From contig NZ_JBDUUH010000021.1 of the NCBI RefSeq assembly GCF_039939195.1, positions 1-27,649 of the forward strand: DNA of 27,649 nt, in the 5' to 3' direction. The position numbers and the translations under genes are program-made. The notes under the pieces were generated by a model that saw only the letters and a program-made list of their open reading frames with translations, did not search any database and was not told the origin of the DNA. Shown here one piece after another: positions 1-8,101 of this stretch; position 1 is the stretch's first letter, and each line of letters begins with the position of its first letter. Source of the stretch: Foliimonas ilicis (GTDB taxonomy: Bacteria > Pseudomonadota > Alphaproteobacteria > Rhizobiales > Rhizobiaceae).

Positions 1-61
1 GCCTGCGGTTCTATTTAAAAAAAGAATCGCTCTAAACCAACGAAAACTCAGACGTTAAATA

Positions 62-910
62 TCAACCAGCGCGGACGCGGCCTAGGCCTTCGACGGCGGG
101 CTTGTAGTTTGGATCAAGTTGGGTGGCACGGGCGTAGGATTTCGAGGCGCGGGGTTTGTCGCCGCGGCGCTCGTAGATCAGCGCCTGATTGGCCCAGCTT
201 TCGGCGATCTTGTCGTCGAGCTTGATGGCCATGTTGAAGTCGGCGAATGCGTTGTCTTCATCGTTTGTCGCGATGTAGGAGAGGCCGCGACCATTGTAAG
301 GTGCGGCAGCATCGGGTGCCAGCGAGATGGCGGTCGAGAAGTCTTCGATCGCGAAGGCGTGCTGGCCCTGGCTTTGATAGATCAGGCCGCGATTATGGTA
401 GGCGCGCGCATCGGTCGTATCGAGCTGGATCGCCTTCTGGAAGTCGGCGAATGCGTCCTGCGTGCGGCCAGCGCGACGATAGACGTCGCCGCGTCCGATG
501 TAGGCGGCGTCATAGCTGCCATTGATCTGGATGGCGCGATTGTAGTCCGCCAGGGCGTTCTGGTTGTCGCCCATATAGCGGCGGATCAGCGCGCGGTTGG
601 CATAGGCCTGATAGAAGTCAGGCTTGAGCTGGATTGCCGTGTCGAAATCCTTCAGCGCCTCGCGATATTTGCCCGAACGGCCATAGGCGGAACCACGAAC
701 ATTGTAGGATTCGGGATCGTTCTGGTTGCGCTGAATAACGGAGCTGAGCGACGAGATATTCTCGCTAGAGCCTTGCGCCGCATCGATGGAGGCAAGGTCG
801 CTTACGGGCGAGGCGCTCTGGCAGGCTGAGAGGCCGAGGGCCGCCGCCAGCGCTAGAAATGCAACGCCGCTGCGTCGCGAGGGCCGGTTTTCGAAAACGG
901 ATATTTGCAT
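62..910 (-). CDS. TPR-repeat lipoprotein
   Basis: Predicted 282-residue lipoprotein made almost wholly of tetratricopeptide repeats. I chose the ATG at 908-910 rather than the longer reading frame (to 961) because GGGGAAGAG lies just upstream and because the protein then begins with a normal signal peptide: a short basic N-terminus (PSRR, residues 10-13), a hydrophobic stretch and the lipobox LSAC, with Cys30 as the lipidated residue. Gln follows the cysteine, so there is no Asp inner-membrane retention signal; outer-membrane location is inferred. About six 34-residue TPR units run from around residue 65 to the C-terminus, recognisable by repeated A-x-A-D-(F/Y)-x-x-A-I-x-L-x-P patterns. TPR lipoproteins of this kind (NlpI-like in architecture) act as scaffolds for envelope enzymes; the partner is not visible here. 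It lies downstream of rpsU on the same strand but behind a terminator, so it is probably transcribed separately. Confidence 0.9.
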   Translation of the reverse strand: MQISVFENRPSRRSGVAFLALAAALGLSACQSASPVSDLASIDAAQGSSENISSLSSVIQRNQNDPESYNVRGSAYGRSGKYREALKDFDTAIQLKPDFYQAYANRALIRRYMGDNQNALADYNRAIQINGSYDAAYIGRGDVYRRAGRTQDAFADFQKAIQLDTTDARAYHNRGLIYQSQGQHAFAIEDFSTAISLAPDAAAPYNGRGLSYIATNDEDNAFADFNMAIKLDDKIAESWANQALIYERRGDKPRASKSYARATQLDPNYKPAVEGLGRVRAG

Positions 911-984
911 CGATGCTCTTCCCCTCACGCTACCGGGAGTTGGAGACAGTCGCCAACTCACCGCTTGCGGAAACGCGGCTCAAT

Positions 985-1018
985 AAAAAAGGTGGCGGCG
1001 ACAGTTTGTCGCCCCACC
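985..1018 (-). terminator. Intrinsic terminator of rpsU
   Basis: Read on the minus strand, a stem of GGTGG plus GGCGACA pairs with TGTCGCC plus CCACC, with one bulged G, closing a three-base loop (1004-1006). It is followed at once by six T residues (985-990 on the plus strand as A). It begins 37 bases past the rpsU stop codon. This is a textbook rho-independent terminator and separates rpsU from the TPR lipoprotein gene. Confidence 0.9.
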
Positions 1019-1055
1019 CCTGATATCCTTCGAAAAGGACGAAAACTTGACGCTA

Positions 1056-1304
1056 TCAACGAGCCGGACGAGCGGCAACTGCCGGACGCGGCGTGCTTGG
1101 CAGCAGGCCTTCGCGCTGTGCGCGCTTGCGGGCAAGCTTGCGGGCGCGGCGAACAGCTTCAGCCTTTTCACGGGCGCGCTTTTCGGACGGCTTTTCATAG
1201 TGGCCGCGCATCTTCATTTCGCGGAAGATACCTTCGCGCTGCATCTTTTTCTTGAGCGCGCGAAGCGCCTGATCAACATTGTTATCGCGGACGAGTACCT
1301 GCAC
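1056..1304 (-). CDS. rpsU: 30S ribosomal protein S21
   Basis: Small-subunit ribosomal protein S21, 82 residues. The N-terminus QVLVRDNNVDQALRALKKK, the central REMKMRGHYEKPSEKR and the arginine-rich tail EAVRRARKLARKR are the family signature in the longer rhizobial form. A frame can be read from TTG at 1310, adding Met-Pro, but the GTG at 1302-1304 is the better start: AGGA sits six bases upstream and S21 proteins begin Met-(Pro/Gln)-Val directly before the LVRDNN core. The C-terminal tail (LLPSTPRPAVAARPAR) is a proline/alanine extension after the conserved core. S21 contacts the 16S rRNA 3' end near the mRNA platform and affects initiation. Rhizobiales often carry more than one rpsU copy; whether this is the only one cannot be told here. 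Confidence 0.96.
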   Translation of the reverse strand: MQVLVRDNNVDQALRALKKKMQREGIFREMKMRGHYEKPSEKRAREKAEAVRRARKLARKRAQREGLLPSTPRPAVAARPAR

Positions 1305-1650
1305 GGGCAATCCTGTCTTTATGGTTCAAATCAAAAAGCGGAGCGAATGGCTCTTGCTTCCGCAGCGGCTTGGCACCGCGAATTGCGGGCCTGATAGCAG
1401 AATCAGGATGATATGTCGAGGGGTGACTCGCGAGAACTGTGCAAGTCTTGCCCGACAATCTCCATAAATGCTGATTGAGGCGCTTTTGCAACGCGACCTG
1501 CCAAAGACGAATCGGTTGCTGGCGCAAAACGGCAATGGCCGTCGCAAACAGCGCAAAGCTGGCCCCGGCTTTTCGCTAGTGATACAGCTCTGCCTCTGAA
1601 AAGAGACGACCCAGACTCGACCCCAGACTCGACATTGCGAGGCTTTGCCC
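1305..1650. other. Intergenic region between rpsU and soxB
   Basis: About 345 bases separating two divergent genes, so it should hold both promoters. No convincing sigma-70 hexamer pair was found by eye, and no recognisable glycine-riboswitch-like structure. Visible structures are a six-pair hairpin CCTGAT/ATCAGG at 1390-1407 with a six-base loop, and an 11-12 base tandem repeat just upstream of soxB (listed separately). Reading frames here have no recognisable protein signature and I treat them as noise. Confidence 0.6.
1609..1631. repeat. Short tandem repeat upstream of soxB
   Basis: ACCCAGACTCG (1609-1619) is followed directly by ACCCCAGACTCG (1620-1631), two near-identical units differing by one extra C. 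The second ends six bases before the soxB ribosome-binding GAGG. It could be a regulator site in the leader or a simple duplication; nothing in the sequence decides this. Confidence 0.6.
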
Positions 1651-2904
1651 ATGCGGAAATATTCGGTTTTTGCGATAGCGCGCGAGGCGATGCGCGGCCA
1701 CAAGGGGTGGCCCGAGCAGTGGCCTTCGCCCGAACCGCGCGCTGAGTATGATGTGATCATCATCGGCGCAGGCGGCCATGGGCTGGCGACGGCCTATTAT
1801 CTCGCCAAGGTTCACGGCATCACCAATGTCGCGGTGCTCGAAAAAGGCTGGCTCGGCGGTGGAAATACTGGCCGAAACACGACCATCATCCGCTCGAACT
1901 ACCTCTATGACGAGAGCGCGGGGATTTACGATCACGCTGTGAAGCTCTGGGACGGCTTGAGCCAGGATTTGAACTACAACGTCATGTATTCGGCGCGCGG
2001 CGTCATGATGCTGGCGCACAACATTCACGACACGCAGGTTTTCAAACGGCACATCCATGCGAACCGGCTGAACGGCATCGACAATGAATGGCTGACGCCT
2101 GAACAGGCGAAGGAATTCTGCCCGCCGCTCAATATCTCGCAAGATGCGCGCTATCCGGTCGTTGGAGCCGCCCTTCAGCGCCGTGGCGGCACGGCGCGTC
2201 ATGATGCGGTGGCATGGGGTTATGCGCGGGCAGCATCCGACCGGGGCGTCCATATCATTGAAAATTGTGAAGTCACCGGCATTCGCCGCTCGGCCAATGG
2301 TCATGTGACGGGCGTCGACACGTCGCGCGGCTTCATCGGTGCGAAGAAGGTCGGCGTGGTCGCGGCAGGGCATACGTCGGTGCTGATGAACATGGCAGGC
2401 GTACGCATGCCGCTCGAATCCTATCCGCTTCAGGCGCTGGTTTCCGAGCCGGTCAAGCCGGTGTTCCCATGCGTGGTCATGTCGAACACGGTGCATGCCT
2501 ATATCTCGCAGTCGGACAAGGGCGAGCTGGTCATCGGTGCAGGCACCGACCAGTATATTTCCTATTCGCAGACCGGCGGATTGCACATTCTCAATCACAC
2601 GCTCGACGCGATTTGCGAAATGTTCCCGATGTTCACGCGCATGAAGATGCTGCGAAGCTGGGGCGGCATCGTCGATGTCACACCGGACCGTTCGCCGATT
2701 CTCGCCAAGACGCCGGTGCCGGGCCTTTACGTGAATTGCGGTTGGGGAACGGGCGGCTTCAAGGCGACGCCGGGCTCCGGCCATGTCTTCGCGCACACCA
2801 TCGCCAACGACAATCCGCATCCGATCAACGCGCCTTTCACCATCGAGCGGTTCCGTACGGGCCGCCTGATCGATGAGGCTGCGGCAGCGGCGGTTGCGCA
2901 TTGA
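1651..2904 (+). CDS. soxB: Sarcosine oxidase beta subunit
   Basis: Beta subunit (417 residues) of heterotetrameric sarcosine oxidase, the flavoprotein subunit that demethylates sarcosine in the cytoplasm. The dinucleotide-binding motif IIIGAGGHG lies at residues 37-44. The motif GGTARHDAVAWG contains His184, equivalent by position to the histidine that carries covalent FMN in Corynebacterium tetrameric enzymes (family knowledge). The C-terminal GWGTGGFKATPGSG is the usual flavin-contacting segment of this amine oxidase family. I start at ATG 1651, eight bases after GAGG, rather than the in-frame TTG at 1645; this gives the standard family length and the typical MRKYSVFAIAREA start. The gene heads the sox operon, and its TGA overlaps the next gene's ATG. 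Confidence 0.96.
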   Translation: MRKYSVFAIAREAMRGHKGWPEQWPSPEPRAEYDVIIIGAGGHGLATAYYLAKVHGITNVAVLEKGWLGGGNTGRNTTIIRSNYLYDESAGIYDHAVKLWDGLSQDLNYNVMYSARGVMMLAHNIHDTQVFKRHIHANRLNGIDNEWLTPEQAKEFCPPLNISQDARYPVVGAALQRRGGTARHDAVAWGYARAASDRGVHIIENCEVTGIRRSANGHVTGVDTSRGFIGAKKVGVVAAGHTSVLMNMAGVRMPLESYPLQALVSEPVKPVFPCVVMSNTVHAYISQSDKGELVIGAGTDQYISYSQTGGLHILNHTLDAICEMFPMFTRMKMLRSWGGIVDVTPDRSPILAKTPVPGLYVNCGWGTGGFKATPGSGHVFAHTIANDNPHPINAPFTIERFRTGRLIDEAAAAAVAH

Positions 2905-3320
2905 TGATGGCTGCCGCCCTTGCGGTCATGGCGCCGCTCGTTCTCGCAGGGGAAAAGGATTTGCTCCATTTCCCTGAAGCAGAGGATGTGCGTCTCCAGA
3001 AAATCAGCCGCGTAGGCAGCGAGCAGGAATGGCCATTCTCGGTCGAGGAAGGCTATCTCGCCTGCGTCTGGAGCAATGGCGACAAGTTCGTCATGTTCAT
3101 CGAGAGCAACGACAAGGCCGGCGACGATTTCGAGCCTCGACAGGTCTTCGTCTCGGTCAATCCATTGGAAGTGACGTTGATGAATATTGCCAGCCGCGAT
3201 CTTCTCAAGCCGACCGACACGGTGGAAGCGCTCATCCGTCGAATGGGGCCGTTCTCGGTGCTCGGGCGACGTCTTTGCGACCAGCCGCCGGGCGCATCCC
3301 TAGGCAACAGCGAATTATAG
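2904..3320 (+). CDS. Secreted DUF2511/YebY-like protein
   Basis: Small predicted exported protein, 138 residues. After a hydrophobic leader (residues 2-16, ending Leu-Ala-Gly) comes ISRVG...EWPFSVEEGYLACVW, which resembles the opening of the YebY/DUF2511 family (sulfur-paired small periplasmic proteins; E. coli YebY belongs to a copper-linked operon). Two cysteines, Cys54 and Cys125, lie near the start and end of the domain as in that family and could form a disulfide. The leader lacks basic residues, so export is less certain than usual. The ATG at 2904 overlaps the soxB stop as TGATG and no good ribosome-binding site is seen, suggesting translational coupling; ATG 2907 is equally possible. 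It is not a known sarcosine oxidase subunit, and its place between soxB and soxD is odd. Family assignment is from remembered similarity, not a search. Confidence 0.75.
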   Translation: MMAAALAVMAPLVLAGEKDLLHFPEAEDVRLQKISRVGSEQEWPFSVEEGYLACVWSNGDKFVMFIESNDKAGDDFEPRQVFVSVNPLEVTLMNIASRDLLKPTDTVEALIRRMGPFSVLGRRLCDQPPGASLGNSEL

Positions 3321-3328
3321 GTTTTATC

Positions 3329-3715
3329 ATGCTGCTCATCCGTTGCCCTTATTGCGAAGAAGAACGCCCGGAACTCGAATTCCGAAATGCCGGAGAGGCG
3401 CATGTCGTGCGCTCCAGCAGCATCTCGGAGCAAAGCGACGAGGATTTCGAAGGCTTCTTCTTCATCCGGTCGAACCCGAAAGGGCTGATCTACGAACGCT
3501 GGCGGCACATTCATGGTTGCGGACGCTTCTTCAATGCGGCGCGCGACACTGTGACGGACAAGTTCCACGTCACCTACAAGGCAGGCGAGCCGAAGCCGGA
3601 GATCGTCGTGGCAGCCAATGACAGCGGGCCGGCGGCCTACGCAAATCGACCACCTGACCAGCTCAATGCAAAAAAGCCTGCGAAGCGCGCTGCTGTGAAG
3701 AAGGGAGACGCTTGA
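3329..3715 (+). CDS. soxD: Sarcosine oxidase delta subunit
   Basis: Delta subunit, 128 residues, a small zinc-binding structural subunit of tetrameric sarcosine oxidase. The N-terminus LLIRCPYCEEERPELEF supplies Cys6 and Cys9; WRHIHGCGRFFNAARDT supplies His60 and Cys64. Cys-x2-Cys ... His-x3-Cys is the zinc ligand pattern known from crystal structures of the complex. The tail after residue 95 is a low-complexity Lys/Ala-rich extension (AKKPAKRAAVKKG). The start ATG lies eight bases past the preceding stop; the stop overlaps the soxA start as TGATG. The longer frame starting at 3029 runs inside the preceding gene and is not real. Confidence 0.95.
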   Translation: MLLIRCPYCEEERPELEFRNAGEAHVVRSSSISEQSDEDFEGFFFIRSNPKGLIYERWRHIHGCGRFFNAARDTVTDKFHVTYKAGEPKPEIVVAANDSGPAAYANRPPDQLNAKKPAKRAAVKKGDA

Positions 3716-6702
3716 TGGCCGCAACCTATCGTATTGCCGGGGCGGGGCGTCTTGCCGCCAGAACTGCGCGTTTCAGCTTCGATGGTCAGAGCTACAGTGG
3801 TGTCGAGGGCGACACGCTGGCTTCCGCCTTGCTGGCCAATGGCGTTCATCTCGTCGGGCGCTCATTCAAATATCACCGCCCGCGCGGCATTCTTTCGGCG
3901 GGTGCCGAAGAGCCGAACGCGCTGGTTTCAATCGAACGCGACGCGGCGCGTAAAACGCCGAATGTCCGCGCAACCGTGCAGGAGCTTTATGACGGGCTGA
4001 CTGCGCAATCTCAGAACCGCTGGCCGTCGCTGGCCTTCGATGTCGGTGCGGTCAACGATATTGCGTCGCCCATGTTCTCGGCGGGATTCTACTACAAGAC
4101 CTTCATGTGGCCGAAGAGCGCCTGGACGAAATTCTACGAGCCGAATATCCGCTCGGCGGCTGGACTTGGCGTAGCACCCGATAAGGCCGATCCAGACCAT
4201 TATTCCTCGCGCTTCGCGCATTGCGACGTGCTGGTGCTCGGCGGCGGCGCTTCCGGTATTGCTGCCGCCTTGGCTGCCGCTGAAAGCGGTGCGCGGGTCA
4301 TAATCTGCGACGAGCAGGCCGATTTCGGCGGCGCGCTGAAATTTGAAAGCGGCGCGACGATCGATGGCTCGGATGGCTGGAGCTGGGCGCATTCGACCAT
4401 CGCGAAATTGTCTGCGATGGACAATGTGCGCGTGCTGCCGCGCACGACGGCCTTCGGCTATTACGCGCAGAATTTCGTCGGGCTGGTCGAACGCGTCAGC
4501 GAGCATTTGCCTAACCCCGGCGCGGAATTGCCGCGCGAGCGGCTTTGGCAGGTTCGCGCCAAGCGCGTCATCATCGCAACCGGGGCCATCGAGCGCCACA
4601 TGGTGTTTGCCGACAATGACCGCCCCGGCGTCATGCTGGCCTCGGCAGCGCGTGCCTATCTCAATCATTATGGCGTCGCAGTTGGTCGCAATGTCGGTGT
4701 TTTCACAGCGAACGATTCCGCCTATTCGGCTGCAATCGATCTGAAAAAGGCAGGCGTGAATATCGCGGCAATCGTCGATCTTCGCGACAATCCGACCGGA
4801 CCCGCAATCGACGAAGCGCGCGCTCTCGGCATTGAAATCAATGAAGGGCGCGGCGTCGTTGCCGTCGGCGGAAAGCTTCGCGTTTCATCGATGACGATCC
4901 AGTCGAAAAATGGTGGTGCTACGCGGACGATCCCCATCGATGCGCTGCTGATGTCGGCTGGGTGGACGCCGTCTGTCCACCTCTTTTCTCAGTCGCGCGG
5001 CAAGGTCGCTTTCAACCACGACACGAAGCGTTTCGTGCCGGGGATATATGCGCAGGATTGCGTCTCGGTCGGCGCGTGCAATGGCACGGACGGACTGACG
5101 CAGAGCATCGCCGAGGCGCTTACGGCAGGCGAAAAAGCTGCCAAAGACGCCGGTGCAAAGAGCAAATCCATCAAGCTCGCCGCGGAAACGACTGAAAACT
5201 GGTCGCGCGGCATGCTTGGGACCGGACCGGGGGCGGGGCCAGACACGACAGTCAAGGCATTCGTCGATTTCCAGAACGATGTTACCGCCAAGGACATCAG
5301 GCTGGCCGTGCGCGAAGGCATGCGCTCCATCGAGCACGTCAAGCGTTTTACGACCAATGGCATGGCGACCGATCAGGGCAAGACGTCCAACATGCACGGG
5401 CTGGCGATTGCCGCCGAAACGCTGGGCAAGGAAATTCCCGAAGTCGGGCTGACGACGTTCCGCGCGCCCTATACGCCGGTGACGTTCGGCGCGATCGTCA
5501 ACCATTCGCGCGGCGGGCTGTTCGACCCGACGCGCAAGACGGCGATCCACCCCTGGGCCGAGCGCCAGGGTGCTAAATTCGAAGATGTCGGGCAGTGGAA
5601 GCGCGCCTGGTATTTCCCGAAGGCTGGCGAAGACTTGCATGCCGCCGTCGACCGCGAATGCGCGACTGTGCGCAAGACGGCAGGTCTGTTCGACGCTTCG
5701 ACGCTGGGCAAGATCGAAGTGGTTGGCCCGGACGCTGCGAAGTTCATGGAGCTTCTCTACACGAACCCGTGGGAAAAGCTGGAACCCGGCCGTTGCCGCT
5801 ATGGCATCATGCTGCGCGAGGACGGTTTCATCTATGATGACGGCGTCGTCGGCAGGCTGGCCGCTGACCGCTTTCATGTGACGACGACGACCGGCGGTGC
5901 CGCGCGTGTCATGAACCACATGGAAGACTATCTGCAGACCGAGTTTCCGCATCTCAATGTCTGGTTGACCTCGATTTCCGAACAATGGGCGGTGATTGCG
6001 GTGCAGGGGCCGAAGTCGCGCGAGATCATCGAGGGGCTGGTCGAAGGCATCGATATGTCCGATGCGGCCATGCCGCATATGTCGGTGCGCGAAGGCAAGA
6101 TTTGCGGCGTGCCGACGCGGCTTTTCCGGATGTCGTTTACCGGCGAGCGTGGTTTCGAAGTGAACGTTCCGGCTGACTACGGACAGGCCGTGTGGGAAGC
6201 GCTTTGGGCCGAAGGGCAAAAGCATGGCGCTTGTGCCTATGGCACAGAGGCCATGCACGTTTTGCGCGCCGAAAAGGGCTACATCATCGTCGGTCAGGAA
6301 ACGGACGGCACGGTGACGCCGAACGATGCGGGGCTTGACTGGGCTATCGGCAAGAAGAAGACGGATTTCGTCGGCATTCGCGGATTGACGCGGCCCGATC
6401 TGCTCGCAAAAGGACGCAAGCAGCTTGTTGGTCTGAGGACCAAGGACTCGAAAATCGTTCTGGAAGAGGGCGCGCAGATCGTGGCCGACCCCAAGCAGGC
6501 AATTCCGATGACGATGATCGGGCATGTCACATCCAGCTACTGGTCGGAAAATTGCGGGCATTCCATCGCGCTGGCCGTGCTGATCGACGGTCGGGAGCGA
6601 ATGGGCGAAACGCTTTACGTTCCGATGCCTGATAGCGTCATTGAAGTGGAAGTGACAGGAACGGTGTTCTTCGACGAAAAGGGAGAGCGGTTGAATGGCT
6701 AA
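3715..6702 (+). CDS. soxA: Sarcosine oxidase alpha subunit
   Basis: Alpha subunit, 995 residues, normal family length. The N-terminal ~100 residues have the 2Fe-2S-ferredoxin-like fold seen in this family but without cluster cysteines (GVEGDTLASALLANG, FKYHRPRG). From about residue 170 a Rossmann domain begins with VLVLGGGASGIAAALAAAESG-type sequence (GxGxxG) that binds NAD in known structures. From about residue 610 to the end is a glycine-cleavage T-protein-like aminomethyltransferase domain (RKTAGLFDASTLGKIEV, GERGFEVNVP, GYIIVGQETDGT) that binds tetrahydrofolate and captures the methyl carbon as 5,10-methylene-THF. Start ATG 3715 overlaps the soxD stop; the 3' end overlaps soxG by 8 bases. 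Confidence 0.97.
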   Translation: MAATYRIAGAGRLAARTARFSFDGQSYSGVEGDTLASALLANGVHLVGRSFKYHRPRGILSAGAEEPNALVSIERDAARKTPNVRATVQELYDGLTAQSQNRWPSLAFDVGAVNDIASPMFSAGFYYKTFMWPKSAWTKFYEPNIRSAAGLGVAPDKADPDHYSSRFAHCDVLVLGGGASGIAAALAAAESGARVIICDEQADFGGALKFESGATIDGSDGWSWAHSTIAKLSAMDNVRVLPRTTAFGYYAQNFVGLVERVSEHLPNPGAELPRERLWQVRAKRVIIATGAIERHMVFADNDRPGVMLASAARAYLNHYGVAVGRNVGVFTANDSAYSAAIDLKKAGVNIAAIVDLRDNPTGPAIDEARALGIEINEGRGVVAVGGKLRVSSMTIQSKNGGATRTIPIDALLMSAGWTPSVHLFSQSRGKVAFNHDTKRFVPGIYAQDCVSVGACNGTDGLTQSIAEALTAGEKAAKDAGAKSKSIKLAAETTENWSRGMLGTGPGAGPDTTVKAFVDFQNDVTAKDIRLAVREGMRSIEHVKRFTTNGMATDQGKTSNMHGLAIAAETLGKEIPEVGLTTFRAPYTPVTFGAIVNHSRGGLFDPTRKTAIHPWAERQGAKFEDVGQWKRAWYFPKAGEDLHAAVDRECATVRKTAGLFDASTLGKIEVVGPDAAKFMELLYTNPWEKLEPGRCRYGIMLREDGFIYDDGVVGRLAADRFHVTTTTGGAARVMNHMEDYLQTEFPHLNVWLTSISEQWAVIAVQGPKSREIIEGLVEGIDMSDAAMPHMSVREGKICGVPTRLFRMSFTGERGFEVNVPADYGQAVWEALWAEGQKHGACAYGTEAMHVLRAEKGYIIVGQETDGTVTPNDAGLDWAIGKKKTDFVGIRGLTRPDLLAKGRKQLVGLRTKDSKIVLEEGAQIVADPKQAIPMTMIGHVTSSYWSENCGHSIALAVLIDGRERMGETLYVPMPDSVIEVEVTGTVFFDEKGERLNG

Positions 6703-7243
6703 AACTGCTGCAAGAATAATTGCGCTCGCTGGACGCGATGTTTCTCATCTGGCGGCCAAGCTGACGGTTCTGCCGCCAGCCGAGCGCATTTCGCTGCGCG
6801 CGCCCGCTGCATCGCTTGCCGCGCTGTCGAAGGCGCTGGGCGTGACCTTGCCGAAAGCGGCCAAGACCTCGGCTACGAAAGGCGCGCGCACGGCACTTTG
6901 GCTCGGGCCGGATGAGTGGCTGGTGATCGATGATGCTGGCAAGGACCCGCTTGCCGATTGCGCATCCGTCAAGGCGCTACATTCGGCAGTGGGCGTTTCG
7001 CATCGCAACGTCGCAATCTCCGTAACCGGCAAAGGGGCGGCAAATGTCATCAATGCGGGTTGCCCGCAGGATCTGTCGCTCAGCGTTTTTCCGGTCGGCG
7101 CGTGCTCGCGCACAATCCTCGGCAAATCGGAAATCGTTCTGTTGCGAACGGGAGAAGACAGTTTCAGGGTTGAATGCTGGCGGTCTTTTTCGGATTACGT
7201 GTTCGAATTTCTCGCAGAGGCGGGCCGGGACGCTGCGGCCTGA
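6695..7243 (+). CDS. soxG: Sarcosine oxidase gamma subunit
   Basis: Gamma subunit, 182 residues, last gene of the sox operon. The pattern TALWLGPDEWLVI, followed by VGVSHRNVAISVTGKGAANVINAGCPQDLS and RTILGKSEIVLLRTGEDSFRVECWRSFSDYVFEFL, is typical of SoxG and resembles a partial T-protein fold. The subunit interacts with the folate-binding part of SoxA. GGGAGAG (6681-6687) precedes the ATG by seven bases, inside the end of soxA. No obvious terminator directly follows; a palindromic repeat element begins 10 bases downstream and may serve. Confidence 0.95.
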   Translation: MAKTAARIIALAGRDVSHLAAKLTVLPPAERISLRAPAASLAALSKALGVTLPKAAKTSATKGARTALWLGPDEWLVIDDAGKDPLADCASVKALHSAVGVSHRNVAISVTGKGAANVINAGCPQDLSLSVFPVGACSRTILGKSEIVLLRTGEDSFRVECWRSFSDYVFEFLAEAGRDAAA

Positions 7244-7253
7244 TTGCTAAGAA

Positions 7254-7397
7254 CCCGTTTGCAAATTCTACCCTGCCGGACATCTAGCGCAGTTTTCTGC
7301 GCTTCCGGTGCTCACGTACCAAATGTACGCTCCGCTCGTCGCAAGGGCGACCCCGAAAACCACGCTATATGACTCGGCAGGGCGAATTATCAAAGGG
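7254..7397. repeat. Palindromic element with terminal inverted repeats
   Basis: About 144 bases bounded by imperfect inverted repeats. The left end (7254-7280) reads CCCGTTTGCAAATTC then TACCCTGCCGGA. The right end (7374-7397), reverse-complemented, reads CCCTTTGATAATTC then GCCCTGCCGA. Inside are a perfect seven-pair hairpin AGCGCAG/CTGCGCT with a TTTT loop (7286-7303) and CGTAC/GTACG (7315-7329). It has no gene. The right arm contains the AAAGGG that serves as ribosome-binding site of the next gene. The layout suggests a small mobile palindromic or MITE-like element, or a structured intergenic repeat of the kind common in Rhizobiales; copy number is unknown. Confidence 0.7.
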
Positions 7398-7402
7398 CTC
7401 TT

Positions 7403-8101
7403 ATGACTTCGCTGACGACGATCGGCTTCGACGCAGATGATACGCTCTGGCAGAACGAGCAGTTCTTCCGGTTGACCGAAAAGCGGTTTGCCGCGCTTCT
7501 TGCCGACCATGCCGAACAGCCGGTGATTTTGGAAAAGCTGCTCGAAGCAGAGCGGAAGAACCTTGCGATCTACGGTTTCGGGATCAAGGGCTTTACGCTC
7601 TCAATGATCGAGACGGCGCTGGAGATCACCAATGGCAATGTGCCTTCTTCGGTGATTGCCGAGATAGTCGCGGCAGGGCGCGAAATGCTGGCGCATCCGA
7701 TCGAGACGTTGCCGCATGTGCAGGAAACGCTGGAAGCGCTTGCCGGAAAATATCGGCTGGTGCTCATTACGAAGGGCGATCTGTTCGATCAGGAGCGCAA
7801 GCTGGCGCAGTCAGGCCTTGGTGATTTCTTCGAGGCGGTGGAGATCGTCAGCGGCAAGGATCGCGAAACCTATCGGCGTATTTTCGAGCGGCATGGCGAT
7901 GGGCCGGAGAAAAGCATGATGATCGGCAATTCGCTGAAATCCGATGTCGTGCCGGTCATTGAGGCGGGCGGTTGGGGCATCTATGTGCCGCATGATCTGA
8001 CATGGGTTCTGGAGCATGTCGAAGCGCCGGTGCAGGCGCCGCGCTTTCGCCAGATCGAGCATCTGGGGCATCTGGCGAAAGTGCTGGACGAAATCAGGTA
8101 G
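7403..8101 (+). CDS. HAD-family hydrolase
   Basis: Haloacid-dehalogenase-superfamily phosphatase-like enzyme, 232 residues, presumed cytoplasmic. Motif I is FDADDTLW with nucleophile Asp10 and acid/base Asp12; motif II is the Thr in VLITKGD; motif III/IV is the lysine region followed by MIGNSLKSDV, where the Asp binds magnesium. The long helical segment between motifs I and II forms the cap. The substrate cannot be read from sequence (phosphoglycolate, pyrimidine nucleotide and other small phosphates are all possible). The ATG follows AAAGGG by five bases. The 3' end overlaps the convergent MaoC gene by 8 bases. Confidence 0.92.
   Translation: MTSLTTIGFDADDTLWQNEQFFRLTEKRFAALLADHAEQPVILEKLLEAERKNLAIYGFGIKGFTLSMIETALEITNGNVPSSVIAEIVAAGREMLAHPIETLPHVQETLEALAGKYRLVLITKGDLFDQERKLAQSGLGDFFEAVEIVSGKDRETYRRIFERHGDGPEKSMMIGNSLKSDVVPVIEAGGWGIYVPHDLTWVLEHVEAPVQAPRFRQIEHLGHLAKVLDEIR

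Noticed and set aside
1320..1335. GGTTCAAATC, resembling a tRNA T-loop
   Set aside because: No acceptor stem, anticodon arm or D-arm can be built around it on either strand.
1576..2901. 441-codon minus-strand open frame opposite soxB
   Set aside because: It is the antisense shadow of a clear soxB; its arginine/histidine/aspartate-rich translation is typical of the reverse frame of GC-rich genes.
4885..6561. 558-codon minus-strand open frame opposite soxA
   Set aside because: Antisense shadow of soxA, with no ribosome-binding site or domain pattern.
7268..7510. 80-codon minus-strand frame across the palindromic element and the HAD gene start
   Set aside because: It lies in a repeat element and overlaps a real gene; such frames recur in repeats without being genes.
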